The translations under genes were made by a program, and so were the position numbers. The notes below the pieces were generated by a model. The model was not told the DNA's origin, did not search any database, and saw only the letters and a list, made by a program, of their open reading frames with translations. This document shows positions 1 to 11,000 of a DNA stretch of 30,122 nt, piece after piece (within the stretch, counting starts at the first letter, position 1; each line of letters opens with the position of its first letter). The DNA comes from Ophioceras dolichostomum (lineage: Eukaryota; Ascomycota; Sordariomycetes; Magnaporthales; Ophioceraceae): NCBI GenBank assembly GCA_003049485.1, contig PYST01000064.1:1-30122 (forward strand), in the 5' to 3' direction.

Positions 1-170
1 TGGGAGGTGTAAATACAGGTGTGCGTGTGGCCCATGCACAGGGCATGCGGCCGAGGTAGGCACGTGACACAGCAGACATGGCTGGGAACAGGCTAGGCCC
101 GTGACATCCCCTACGACCCTTAATGGGCAAAGAGAAAGAAAAAAATATAATAAGAATGTAGAACTAATGC

Positions 171-3100
171 TCATTCTGTAAATCTTAGAAGCAAAACACG
201 TCCTGACGAGCACCCAATCACAATTGATGACCCCATAACAGCCGATCTTGTTGGCCGATACTCGTGCGGCAACCATAACCAATTCTCTGACTCACGTAAA
301 ATCCAAACTCTATCACCGCTGATTCCATAACCTTGGCGTGAGCTGTTTTGCTTTGACGATCCAATGGGTAGTAGACTGGAAATCGCCTGATTAACTTTGA
401 ACGCGCCAGCTTCTGTCTGAAGATAAGACCCAGTAGCATCAAATTCGAAGTTGAACAGAGGTCTGCCAACATCGAGCGTCTGGCCCTTCAGCGTTTGCCT
501 CTCTTCGCCCGTGGCCGCGTCCCAGATCTTGACGGTGTCATCGTACGAGCCCGACGCCACCAGCCGGCCATCGGGCGAGAACGCTACTGACTGGACCACG
601 CTCGTATGGCCCTTCAGCGTCTGCCTCTCTTCGCCCGTGGCCGCGTCCCAGATCTTGACGGTGGCGTCACGCGAGCCCGACGCCACCAGCCGGCCGTCGG
701 GCGAGAACGCTACTGACTGGACCCAGCTCGTATGGCCCTTCAGCGTCTGCCTCTCTTCGCCCGTGGCCGCGTCCCAGATCTTGACGGTGTCGTCGTACGA
801 GCCCGACGCCACCAGCCGGCCGTCGGGCGAGAACGCTACTGACTGGACCCCGCTCGTATGGCCCTTCAGCGTCTGCCTCTCTTCGCCCGTGGCCGCGTCC
901 CAGATCTTGACGGTGTCGTCGTGCGAGCCCGACGCCACCAGCCGGCCGTCGGGCGAGAACGCTACTGACTCGACCCAGGTCGTATGGCCTTTCAGCGTCT
1001 GCCTCTCTTCGCCCGTGGCCGCGTCCCAGATCTTGACGGTGTCGTCACGCGAGCCCGACGCCACCAGCCGGCCGTCGGGCGAGAACGCTACTGACTGGAC
1101 CCAGCTCGTATGGCCCTTCAGCGTCTGCCTCTCTTCGCCCGTGGCCGCGTCCCAGATCTTGACGGTGTCGTCGTACGAGCCCGACGCCACCAGCCGGCCG
1201 TCGGGCGAGAACGCTACTGACTGGACCACGCTCGTATGGCCCTCCAGCGTCTGCCTCTCTTCGCCCGTAGCCGCGTCCCAGATCTTAACGGTGGCGTCAC
1301 GCGAGCCCGACGCCACCAGCCGGCCGTCGGGCGAGAACGCTACTGACTGGACCAGGTTAGTATGGCCCTTCAGCGTCTGCCTCTCTTCGCCCGTGGCCGC
1401 GTCCCAGATCTTGACGGTGGCGTCGTACGAGCCCGACGCCACCAGCCGGCCGTCGGGCGAGAACGCTACTGACTCGACCACGCTCGTATGGCCCTTCAGC
1501 GTCTGCCTCTCTTCGCCCGTGGCCGCGTCCCAGATCTTGACGGTGGCGTCACGCGAGCCCGACGCCACCAGCCGGCCGTCGGGCGAGAACGCTACTGACT
1601 CGACCAGGTTAGTATGGCCCTTCAGCGTCTGCCTCTCTTCGCCCGTGGCCGCGTCCCAGATCTTGACGGTGGCGTCGTACGAGCCTGATGCCACCAGCCG
1701 GCCGTCGGGCGAGAACGCTACTGACTCGACCCCGCTCGTATGGCCCTTCAGCGTCTGCCTCTCTTCGCCCGTGGCCGCGTCCCAGATCTTGACGGTGGCG
1801 TCACGCGAGCCCGACGCCACCAGCCGGCCGTCGGGCGAGAACGCTACTGACTCGACCCCGCTCGTATGGCCCTTCAGCGTCTGCCTCTCTTCGCCCGTGG
1901 CCGCGTCCCAGATCTTGACGGTGGCGTCACGCGAGCCCGACGCCACCAGCCGGCCGTCGGGCGAGAACGCTACTGACTCGACCCCGCTCGTATGGCCCTT
2001 CAGCGTCTGCCTCTCTTCGCCCGTGGCCGCGTCCTAGATCTTGACGGTGTCGTCGTACGAGCCTGACGCCACCAGCCGGCCGTCGGGCGAGAACGCTACT
2101 GACTCGACCCCGCTCGTATGGCCCTTCAGCGTCTGCCTCTCTTCGCCCGTGGCCGCGTCCCAGATCTTGACGGTGGCGTCACGCGAGCCCGACGCCACCA
2201 GCCGGCCGTCGGGCGAGAACGCTACTGACCTGACCCAGGTCGTATGGCCCTCGAGCGTCCGCAAGCAGGCACTCCACCTGTCTCTCACTACCGGTTTTAG
2301 TGAAATTCTGTGCAGGCTATCTTGTTCAAACAGAGTTCTTATTACGCTGTGGTTCGGGCTGAAAACAAGGCCAGAAGCGTAGAGCTGAAGGGGATATTTT
2401 TCCACCATTGATCCGAAGTCAAAGATAAATCGCCCTGCATCGTGAACTAGGTCGCTTAGTTGAGATGGCAGCTTCTCCTAAATGGTAATGTTAGTACGCT
2501 TGGGGAAAACAAAATTGAAATAATAATTTGAACTTACCTGGCTTTTTAGAAGCTCGTCCAACTTGACCAGTGAGTTGACTCCATGCGGAACTTCTCTGAG
2601 AAGGCCCAATGCCTCAAACCAGTAGAGGGCCTTTTGCCTGAGGAAGGCATGGACCGGCCCGTCAACTTGAAGATCGTCGACAACCTTACTGTCGCATAGA
2701 TGATCGATCCAATATACACAGGAGTATGCTACCTCAGCCAAGGGATCCAGGCCTGACAGTTGGATGTTGTCGATGAAGAATCCTGGCGAACGCAGATTGT
2801 ACATGTCTCGCTGTAGATTCTGTGTCATACACTTGATCGACCGAGACAGGACCAGCCGGTGCCCATCAGCATATCCAGCGGGGAAAATCCGGAGCAGGAT
2901 GCTTGAGGTCCTTGGGTCCGCGACGAGGTAGTCTTTTGCCGACTGGTGAACAAAGTATGCAGTTGCGTTCTTTATAGTGAAAAGGCCGCACTGCTTTACA
3001 ATGTGTTTGATATCCTCAATGTCCTCGATGTCCTCGCCTTCAGGTGGTGCGACTAAGGCTGCCATTTCTGACAAGTGAAGCGGGCGGTATGCGTTGACAG

Positions 3101-4343
3101 CGATGATGATGACCTGTTTGCAGAGTTCTGCATCATCTGAGTCGAGGTCATCGATTCGACGCATCATTTGTGCGTACATACCGTCCAACTCTGATGGCAT
3201 CTCGCGAGCACGTTGAACGGCCTTACGAAGAACGCATCCCTCGATCTGCTTGCAGACAAGGGCCACCCAGAGGAAGGTCCCATCAGCCTTTTCACGAAGG
3301 ATTGCACTGATTTCTTGCGACTTTTTCTTGACAGTGACTGCCTCTTGATGCCTTTGGACAAACTGCAACATCTTGTGGTCGATGTAGGTGTTGACGGCGT
3401 CTCTCACGGCCTCGGCGTTCAGCTCAAGGCTGAGACGGGTCCTATTTGCATGATTCTGAAGCATGTCCTCAATGTCAGGCTCGTTTCTGCTCGATACAAG
3501 CCACTTGACATTCGGATTCTCTGTCGATGTTTTGCAGATCAGCTTGATAAGCTGCTTGAGTCCGGCCTCGTCGCGCTTGCATTCGTCGAGGGCATCGATG
3601 ACGAGGACCGTTCCTCTCGCCGCTTCGTCAGCGAGCATTGACTGGAGGATCTTTTCAAGACTGTAAAAAGCCCTAGGGCCGTCGAACAGCACCTGACCAA
3701 GGTCCTTGAATGCCGCCTCTACGTATTTCGACAGGGACTTTTGTCGACACACAAGCATCCATATCAGACCCCGCACTACAGAGGTGGCTGTGTTGATCTT
3801 GTCGTCTGTAGCTTGGCAAAAGAAATAGGACACTTGCGTCGGGCCTTGTTCGAGCTCGCGAATAATGCCCATGAGGAGCATCGTCTTCCCTTTGCCGGCA
3901 TCGCCCTTAATCCACAGGAGGGTCTTCGCATCGAGGCCGCTGCGGTTCCGGTCGATGAACTCTTTGTACTCGTTGTTGTCGAGAACCCAGCGGTATGAAT
4001 CTTCTAGAAGATCGTCTTTTCGATCTTCAAGGGACTTCATCTCTGCCTCCATGTCCACAATGCATAGCTTCTGCAGAATCTCGTCGGTTTTATTCACTAT
4101 ATCTATTTGTTAATGGAAATTCGAATATAGGTATGGCTTATCTTCGAAGTCGGTAAAGCTAGACTGTTCTAGTAAGTGACTATTATGGTATATTAAACAT
4201 AAAAGCAACTTGCCATAGTTGAACGTCTGTCCCCCATGAAAAATGCCTTGAGCACCGTGGTTACCGGCATCATTGTTAAAGTTCTGATGCACAGCACTCC
4301 TTTCTGCGCCCGGCGTAGGGCTGTTGGTGAGAGTAGAAGCCAT
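171..4343 (-). CDS. NACHT–WD40 NOD-like receptor (HET-E/HNWD type), interrupted by one in-frame TAG
   Basis: STAND/NLR receptor of the fungal heterokaryon-incompatibility class. Three exons fit: 4343–4214, 4102–2538 and 2477–171. Intron 2 (2537–2478, 60 nt) has a GTAAGT donor and TTTAG acceptor; intron 1 has a GC donor. The ATG at 4343 opens a 43-residue Gly/Asn/Gln-rich segment. Exon 2 carries the NACHT NTPase: Walker A GDAGKGKT (about residues 110–117) and Walker B VLVIDALDEC (about 209–218), preceded by the LLEDSYRWVLDN-type linker usual before HNWD NACHT domains. Exon 3 starts with the LSDLVHDAGRF helix, then 14 WD40 repeats (about 638–1226) and a terminal cap ending IGCSSGRVLLLRF. At 2034–2036 the Trp codon of repeat 2 reads TAG, so translation would stop after about 712 of about 1333 residues. 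The frame is open on both sides of the stop. The gene is either a recent pseudogene or makes a receptor with only two repeats. Family assignment is firm; expression and function are unknown. Confidence 0.88.
480..2262 (-). repeat. WD40-coding tandem array, 14 units of 126 bp
   Basis: Fourteen head-to-tail 126-bp units encode 42-residue WD40 repeats ending in VKIWD-type blades. The units are almost identical at DNA level. Nearly all protein differences fall at a few positions, numbering each unit from the G of GHT: 4 (S/N/T), 5 (G/L/V/W), 7 (E/Q/R), 23 (R/Y/H) and 25 (A/D), with a single K/E change at 42. High identity with variation confined to the predicted ligand face is the known pattern of Podospora HNWD receptors. 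Because of the repeats, copy number is also the part most exposed to assembly error. Confidence 0.93.
2034..2036 (-). other. Premature TAG codon in WD40 repeat 2
   Basis: All other units read ATC TGG GAC (Ile-Trp-Asp) here; this unit reads ATC TAG GAC. On the plus strand the change is C to T at 2035 in a CpA context, the dinucleotide preferred by RIP. No frameshift accompanies it, and the reading frame downstream remains open to the natural stop at 171–173. Confidence 0.9.
4103..4213 (-). other. Intron 1 of the NLR gene, GC–AG type
   Basis: Exon 1 ends with AAC TAT G and the intron starts GCAAGT, the consensus for rare GC donors. The only nearby GT (GTTGCT, 4 nt further on) would leave the exon in a phase that neither acceptor can use. 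Acceptor AAATAG ending at 4103 gives Tyr-Asp-Ile-Val-Asn; the alternative ATAG ending at 4097 gives Tyr-Val-Asn and is also in frame. Exon 2 has no ATG of its own at its 5' end, so it needs exon 1. Confidence 0.6.
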
Positions 4344-4794
4344 GCTAGGGCTCTACTTTTTCCAGAGGCAGGCTAGAGATTGCTAAACTTTGAGCTGGCA
4401 TGTAGTCGTCGCTATTAGAAATCATCACAAAATCATGAATATGAGTAGAAACAAGATGATGAGAGAATAACTGTGTAGGTATATCTCATCCGCAATAAAT
4501 CAGATCCAAAATATTATTTCGCGTCGAGGGCGAGTCCGGGCATCCCTCTCGGCGCCCTCGACCTCCTCCCGTGCCGGCTGCCTCTCTGTACCCAGCATGG
4601 CTTCTGCGCCCACCATGCCATCAACACCAATCAGCAAACTGGCCACTCAATATTTACACCACGCATAGTTACACAACAGGCTCAGCTTTCCATACTTCCT
4701 GTAGGCTGAACCAATATGTTTCGAAAATATTTTTTGTCAGCACACCATTGTAACCCCCCTCGTCAGCAAAAGGAGAAAATAATTTCTCATTTCC

Positions 4795-4820
4795 AAAAAA
4801 AAAAAAAAAAAAAAAAAAAA
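4795..4820 (+). repeat. A26 homopolymer
   Basis: Twenty-six consecutive A residues follow TTTCC and precede TTGTTCGG. It could be the tail of an old retroposed transcript or simple slippage. I could not find target-site duplications around it. Confidence 0.95.
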
Positions 4821-4928
4821 TTGTTCGGCGGCATTTATTGCCAGCCTCAGCCAGCCTGACCAATGTGAGCTAATCAATTTGGGGCAATATTAAATTTCCA
4901 TTTGCTGGAAGACGTCTCATATGCTTCC

Positions 4929-5040
4929 TGTTACGGCGTGGTTCGACCTCCGTTTCGGAGGTTGATAGAGCTCCCAGAAAGATCAAGCGGCCGTGTTACA
5001 GCGTGGTATCGACCTCCGTTTCGGAGGTTGATAAAGCTCC
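4929..5040 (+). repeat. Duplicated 46–47 bp element with hairpin, LTR-like
   Basis: Two copies (4929–4974 and 4994–5040, period 65 bp) both begin TGTTAC(G/A)GCGTGGT and end AAGCTCC or GAGCTCC. Each holds a perfect 7-bp inverted repeat, ACCTCCG–TTT–CGGAGGT. Starting with TGTTA is usual for Ty1/copia LTRs, and the sequence after copy 2 runs to AACA at 5399 through a TTAAGG and CT-rich stretch, as an LTR of about 400 bp might. No matching target-site duplication was found, so the LTR reading is only a suggestion. Confidence 0.6.
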
Positions 5041-5451
5041 TGTCATGGCATTGAAGGTGCTACGGAAATGAGGCTCCGGAAACGAGTCATCTTGGTGAAA
5101 TCTAAGCTTAGGTGTCTGTTGTTTGTGTTGACTGATGATCACCAATCATCAGAGTTGTTGACCGCAAAGCCTCGAGTGACCACGAAGCTCTGGCCAAGTC
5201 ACAACGTCAACGACTACGTCAACGATTACCTCAGTCAACGTCATCGACCTTCCACCTCTCCTCGTACTTAAGGAGAGTGACTCTCTCTCTCTCTGCCTTT
5301 TCTAGGACCTAATTTAGAAGATAGATGAATTGAACCTGCTTTGGCAACCCCCTCTCATACCGCACGCGTGCAATCGCTTTCTACCTGGGCCTTCCAACAC
5401 AATAAGGCCAAAGTGGGCCCTGGCGGCCTGTCGGGCCGCCCAATTCCTGAC

Positions 5452-5487
5452 GGACCGGTCAGTTGGCCCGTGCGCCCCAACTGGTCC
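5452..5487. repeat. Imperfect inverted repeat
   Basis: GGACC-(GGTC)-AGTTGG is followed after 10 nt by CCAACTGGTCC, giving an 11-bp stem interrupted by a 4-nt bulge in GC-rich sequence. No terminator or RNA role is implied. Confidence 0.5.
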
Positions 5488-5719
5488 GTGCGCCAATCTG
5501 AATTGTGCACCCCTCCCGGGCCGCCACATTAGGAAAAGAAGAGAAAAAGAGAGGGAATTGGGTCTTGTGCGTTGTGGTGGGGCCAGGAGGTCAGCCTTAT
5601 CGTTAGGCAGAATCCTTATCTGCTCCGGACCCGCAACGCCACGGTCAGCCACGCCACGCCACAACACCCGTCAGCATTTCACAGCTGTTGTTGTTGTTGT
5701 TGAATTTTTAACGTCTGTT

Positions 5720-5741
5720 GAAAGCGCCGCCAAGCGCTTTC
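5720..5741. repeat. Perfect 8-bp inverted repeat
   Basis: GAAAGCGC and GCGCTTTC are separated by 6 nt. It lies just before CTTTCCACCTCCC, a short string that recurs near 15700. Confidence 0.6.
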
Positions 5742-6610
5742 CACCTCCCTAGGGGTATAAGACGTGCTAGCGACTACCTAGTGACTATGATACAGGATAA
5801 GTTGGAACGGCAGGTGACCTGCCGCGGTAGCTAGCAAACCAAACCCTTTACCTTAGAGGCGTGGGCACACTTGTAATACAAGCCGCATCCCGGCGCTCTG
5901 ATTCAGGGTGAGCGGGTTCTCGGCAGCATTTCACAGCATTGTTGTAGTTTTCTGTATTCCGGCGGAGGCAGACGTCAGGCCAGACACCATCTGGGTTGAT
6001 GTCTACAGCGACGAAAAACCTGGAAAGAAAAAAGCATGGCCAACAGTCGGCTAGAATAAAAGAAAGATAGAAGAAAGGAAAGAAAGGAAAAAGATCAAAT
6101 GTACGTTCTCCAAGCCCTCATAGCTGCCGCCCGCGCATCCCTCCATTTTTTAGTAGTCTGGCGGCTGGCCGTTAAGCGTTCCTGAGCGAACTACTCCAAG
6201 GTCTGGAAAGTATCACGGCGCCTGGCCTCTTGCTGCTGCTTGCTATTCCGCTAGGCCTCGACCGGGCGGGTGGTGGTGACGAAAAGAGTCGACATCAAGC
6301 TCTCGAGCGCGGCGCTCTTCAACGGCGACGCTCGGGCGAAAGAGGCAGGAGCGACAATGAGCAGGAACGAGTGCCAAACGCGCCAACTGCGAGCGGCCGG
6401 GCGAGAGCTTCCTTTAATGCGATGCGCCATCCCGCCAGGCAGGCTAAAAAGCGTGTCTTGTGCCATCACCGTTTTCCATTCCTCTCGTCGAAAAACGCAA
6501 AGGGTAGAGCCAATGGCAGCAATGTGTGATATGGAAACAGAGATTTTGCCAACGGGCAGGCGCTGGGTGATATCAGAGCACGGAGCGAAGTCGGCGGGGG
6601 TGGTGCGGAG

Positions 6611-6693
6611 CGGAGGCGGCTGATTAGGCAGGTATGCTATCCCTTCGGAGTTGGTCGGAGCGGAGGCGGCTGATTGGGTAGGTCTGCTCTCCC
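6611..6693 (+). repeat. Tandem duplication, 50-bp period
   Basis: A unit starting CGGAGGCGGCTGATT occurs at 6611 and again at 6661. The second copy, visible for about 33 bp, differs by a few transitions and transversions (for example AGGCAGG versus GGGTAGG). It is non-coding. Confidence 0.8.
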
Positions 6694-7092
6694 ATAACTA
6701 ATCTTTCTAATCCAGCGGTCAGTAGCTTAACTAGGGGAGAGCGGACGGGATCCCGTTGTAACGACGGGCTTTTGCAAGCGGAATAGAAAAGGAGGTTGCT
6801 CAATTCTCATTACAAGCAGGTGGCTGAAAACGTGAATGCAGGAACAGCCTGTCTCTTGTCCTGTTCTCTCAAAGAGCAAGACCAAGATGAAAGAGCAGAG
6901 AACCAAGAACGAAGAACAAAGAACAGAGACGATCGCTTGGCTCCCTCCTTCCCTCCAAGTGAGAGGGGAAAGCAACAAGCTAAATACAAAGCAAAGAGCA
7001 GTGACCTCTAGGCAGTGACCTCTATCTGATCTTCGTCTCGAAGATGCTCCAGGCCATGCCTAGTCCCTTGCGTTTCCAACGTCCTTGTCATA

Positions 7093-7119
7093 GCACGATC
7101 GGCCATAGCGCGATCGTGC
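7093..7119. repeat. 9-bp perfect inverted repeat
   Basis: GCACGATCG and CGATCGTGC flank a 9-nt spacer (GCCATAGCG). The arms also sit in a short direct repeat, TAGCACGATCG and TAGCGCGATCG. Confidence 0.7.
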
Positions 7120-8040
7120 ACTCCTCAGCTCGCCCGTTGTTACACCCGTGTATTCTACTGCCTATGGTCGTATGTGATAGACCTGGAGCCAAATCTCGCA
7201 TATAATGCCCCTCGGATGGGTGAACATCTTGCCGCACTCGACGAAAATGAGGCCACTTCATGTCCTTGCCATAATAACACGGAGGCGGCTGCGCAAAGAG
7301 TTAGGTCTCACCACTACCACATAGCCAGCCTCGACTTTATGCATTGGTTATCTGGTACTCGGCGTCGCCGGCCATCAAAGTTGTATTGAACAGCCTAGCC
7401 GCGTAGCATCGAGGCTGATACGACAATGACAGGGAGATCCGTAGCAAGGTCCTGAGAGCTACGTCGTAATGTATTAGAACCAAGCATTTTTGTTGCTTAC
7501 TTCAATATTTACGACCAGCCCAGCCAGCCCAGGCGATAATGCTAACGTCGCCCCAGGGAAACAAAAGGACAATAAATGGTGAAACAAAGGAATTATTAGT
7601 TATTTCGATTAATATTAATCCATCGCTGTCCAAACAGAATAGATCGCCATTGTGTGAGTGATGTACATCTCTCTAAAGCCAATCCCCCTGATTAAACGCT
7701 GCCGCAAAAAAAAGAAAAGGCGAAAAAGAGAAAAAGAAAAGAAGAGGAGGGGGGTATTGCTCCTGTATAAACTCAGAGAATGGAAAGGGGAAGGAAAGAA
7801 AAAGAAACCTGTCGAGAAACCCGTCGAGACAGTTTGGTTTGTTTCCCTCCTGTAGCCCGTGTGTAGCCCAGCCCATCCCAATAGAAACTTTCGTTTATCC
7901 ATGCGCCGTGTCCTTGTATGTACGTCCCATTGTTATTATCTCGAGTTTTGTAGTGTATAGAGTCAGTCTGTCGTCTCTAACTCGCCGCAGAGGGGTGGAG
8001 GATAGGGTAGGCAGTTAGTCTCTGTGCAGCTAGATAGACA

Positions 8041-11000
8041 TTATCGAGACAACTTCGTGGTTGCAGCCTCAGTCCCCTTCCCATTTTGTGCCGGCGTCGT
8101 CATCGTCGTAGCCCTCTTCAGCCTGCTCCTCCAAGTGCCCTTCTTGATCCACTTCTCGTCAGTATGACAAGCTGCCGTCTTGTCCTTTATGCCGTCATCG
8201 TCGTGCTCGACCCCCTTGGAGGAGCCAGCACTGCTGGCGGTGGCCGTACCCGACGACGACGAGCTCGGCTTCCTCACATCAGTGCTGGTGCCCTTTCCCT
8301 CCTCCTCCTCCCTCCCAGCACCTCGCTTCGTGATGTCCTTGCTCTTCCGTTCCTGCTTCTGCTCCTGTTCCTGCTCCTGTTCCTGCTCTTCCTGGTTCTT
8401 CTTCTTCTTCTCCTTCTTCTGCTTGCTGGCCTCCTCCTGCACAACATCCTCCCTCCTCCTCTCCCCAGCCATCTCGCTCGCCTCCTTCTGCTGCTCCATC
8501 TTGGCCTTCCTCTCCACCTTCCCCTTCCCCTCGTCCCGGCTCCGCACCCCCATCTCCACCACGGCCTCCAGCTCCCCGCGCCTCACGGCCTCCAGCGCCC
8601 TCCTCGCCGTCTCGACGCTCTCGAACGCCTCCCCCAGCCCGCGCCGCCTGCGCACCGAGATCTTGCACCGCAGCCTCCTGGGGGCGAGGCCGATCTTCCC
8701 CCGCATCCCCTTCCGCTTCCGCTCCTGCCTCTCGGCGGCCTCGATCTCCCTCGCGAGCTCGAACAGCAACCCCCATCCCTTAACGACGCGGCGCTCCAGC
8801 TTCTCCCTCTCCGACGGGTCCATCCCCCCCAGCTCCCGCTGCGCCTGCACGATCCTCGCCCTCCGGATGTGCCTCAGCACCGGCGTCCGGCCTTTCTCGA
8901 GCTCCTTCGCGACGCCCTTGAGCGGGTACGCCACGAGCCCGGCGACGGCCGCGAAGTCCTTCAGCACAAAGCCGGTGAGTCCCATGCCCACCCCCTTCGC
9001 GAATCCCCTGAACCCGCCCCCGTCGCGCGCCCCCCTGACGGGCAGGCGCACGACGCCCGTCCAGCCGTCGTAGATGCCCAGGCCGAACTCGAGGCGTGCG
9101 GCCCTCAGCCCGGACCGGAGGCCCGTCACGCGGTGGGGGCGGCGCACCGTGTCGTCGCCGTACAGGCGCGGCGCGTTGTGGAAGCCCTGGGCCACCGCGA
9201 CCGAGAGGTCCACGGGCGCGCGGGCGAGGGCGTGCGCCGACTTGCCGACGCCCTTGCCGACGTTGGTGACGAAGTCGCCGGCGCGGGTGGTGTCTTCTTC
9301 GCCCACGGTGGTGGCGGTCAGGGTGGACATGGCGTCGTTGTTGGGGTCTGAGCCTTTCCGTTGTTGTTGTTGTTGCTGCCGTTGCTGTTGCTGTTGCTGC
9401 CCCTTGTCGTCGCTTGTGCTTTTGCTGCCGTCTTTGAATTGCTTCCTTCTCGCTTGATCCTGAGCGTCGATGTTTGAGTCCACTCGTTTCTCATCTTTCT
9501 TCTCCTTCAAATAGGGCTTCTCAGGCTCAGATGCTGCGCCGTCGACAACAGGCGGTGATACTGCCGTTTCTTTGGTCTCTCTGGCCTCCTTCTGTTTGTT
9601 CCTAGCCTCCTGCCTCCGCTTCCTCCTCTCCTTGCGCTCTTTCCTCTTGCTGGAGCTCTTGGCCAGCCGGTACGGGACCCCTCCCACGCCGCCCAGGACG
9701 TTTGAGATAGAGCCCATAAGTGAACCAGCGAGGCCAGTGACGGGCTCTCCGGGGCCCTCGAAGTCGTTCCACTCGCGGTGGCGGATGAGCCTGAGCTTCC
9801 GCCACGGAACAAACCCCTTTCCAACAACCACGTCGGCAGCCACGGCGCTGAGCCGGAGACTGGTGTGCTTCACGTGCCAGACGGCGACTTGGTCTTCAAC
9901 AATGGAGCAGCGCATCGACCTGGACCCGCGCAGCGTGAGGTGCTTGTGGAAAGACCGGCAAGCGTTGGCTGCGCCGTCGCCCTCCTTGTCTATTTCCTTG
10001 GCAACCTCCTGCGCCTTTGTCTTCGCCTCGTCGGTCAGGCAGTACTTGATCCCCTCGGCCAGGTTCTCCGCCGTGAGGTGCTTGTACGGCACGGCATCGG
10101 GGCCGACGCCGCGGCGTGACAGCATGCTGCCCCAGAAGTGCTGGTCGCCGAAGAAGGGCACTACCATGGTTGGCTTGCCGCACTTGAGTGCGATAGCCGT
10201 CGTGCCGGCCCCGCCGTGGATGACACAGGCCGCCACCCGGGGGAACAGCCAGTCGTGGGGCGTGTTTTCCAGCATGTATATGTTGTCTGGCACGTTCTCA
10301 TGGCCCAGGCCGCCCCATCCCTTGGAGACCAGGGCCCGCACGCCAGCGAGTTTGACGGCTTCGAAGATCATCTCTGTGAACCGGTCGGCGTCGTCCACGA
10401 CTATGCTCCCGAAACCCAGATAGATGAGAGGCTCGGGGCCGGCATCGATGAACCCCTCTAGGCCCGAGGGAGGCGTAAATGAGGAGGCGAGGTCCAGAAA
10501 CACAAAACCGGAGATGTCGATCTCGTCGCCCCAATCCTCCGGCTTGGGGACTAGCCCGGGAGACCAAAGGTAAGTGAAGGGCACGTGTAGGCGGTAAGTT
10601 GCCCCAGGTGCCCACAGTGTCGAGACTGGATCCAACCCCAGAGTCTTGACACGGAAGTCGTTGATCAGATCGCCCAAGCCTTGCCACACCATCATCTCTA
10701 CGAGAGGGTAGCTGATGAAGTTGGCGTAGCCTGGGTCGACATTGGACTTCTTGATGTTGGCCAGCGGGTGCGGGAACTGGGTTGTGGGAGTGTAGGGAAA
10801 GGTGAAACAGAGATGCAGCGGGATGCCCAGCGCCTCTGCGATGTGGTAGTGCGCAAATGAGGGAGGATTCGCGATTATCGCATCTGCCACGAAAGGGTCC
10901 TTGCTGCCCATTAGACGCAGGTTCTGAGCGTCCTTCTGATCGTCGGTCGTGTCGATGCACGCTCGCCACATGCCCTCAAACATCTCCGCCATGCCCTTCC

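Larger units (their letters stand above)
4344..8040. other. Intergenic region without a supportable gene
   Basis: Between the NLR start and the 3' end of the glycosyltransferase gene I find no reading frame with recognisable domains, fungal splice structure or codon use like the neighbours. The longest frames (up to about 140 codons near 5330–5750) are low-complexity and overlap on both strands. The stretch is heterogeneous: an A26 tract, duplicated hairpin elements, GC-rich inverted repeats and purine-rich runs (about 6050–6100, 6870–6990, 7705–7810). It looks like decayed repeat sequence plus the 3' UTR of the neighbouring gene. No tRNA or 5S rRNA was seen. Confidence 0.6.

Noticed and set aside
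451..2037. Long plus-strand open frame (528 codons) with Ser/Pro-rich repeats
   Set aside because: It lies exactly antisense to the WD40 array; the periodic 126-bp repeat (a multiple of 3) keeps the opposite frame open. It has no domain or start context of its own.
2034..2408. Treating the 5' and 3' halves of the receptor as two separate genes
   Set aside because: The halves share one frame, the repeat phase is unbroken and only one TGG-to-TAG change separates them.
5314..5752. Overlapping 117–140 codon frames on both strands
   Set aside because: GC-rich sequence with few stops on either strand; low-complexity translations and no recognisable motif.
8086..9457. Large plus-strand frames (421, 297 and 127 codons)
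   Set aside because: Antisense to the GC-rich tail of the glycosyltransferase gene. They are Leu/Pro/Arg/Ser/Cys-rich artefacts of the CTC/CTG-biased complement.
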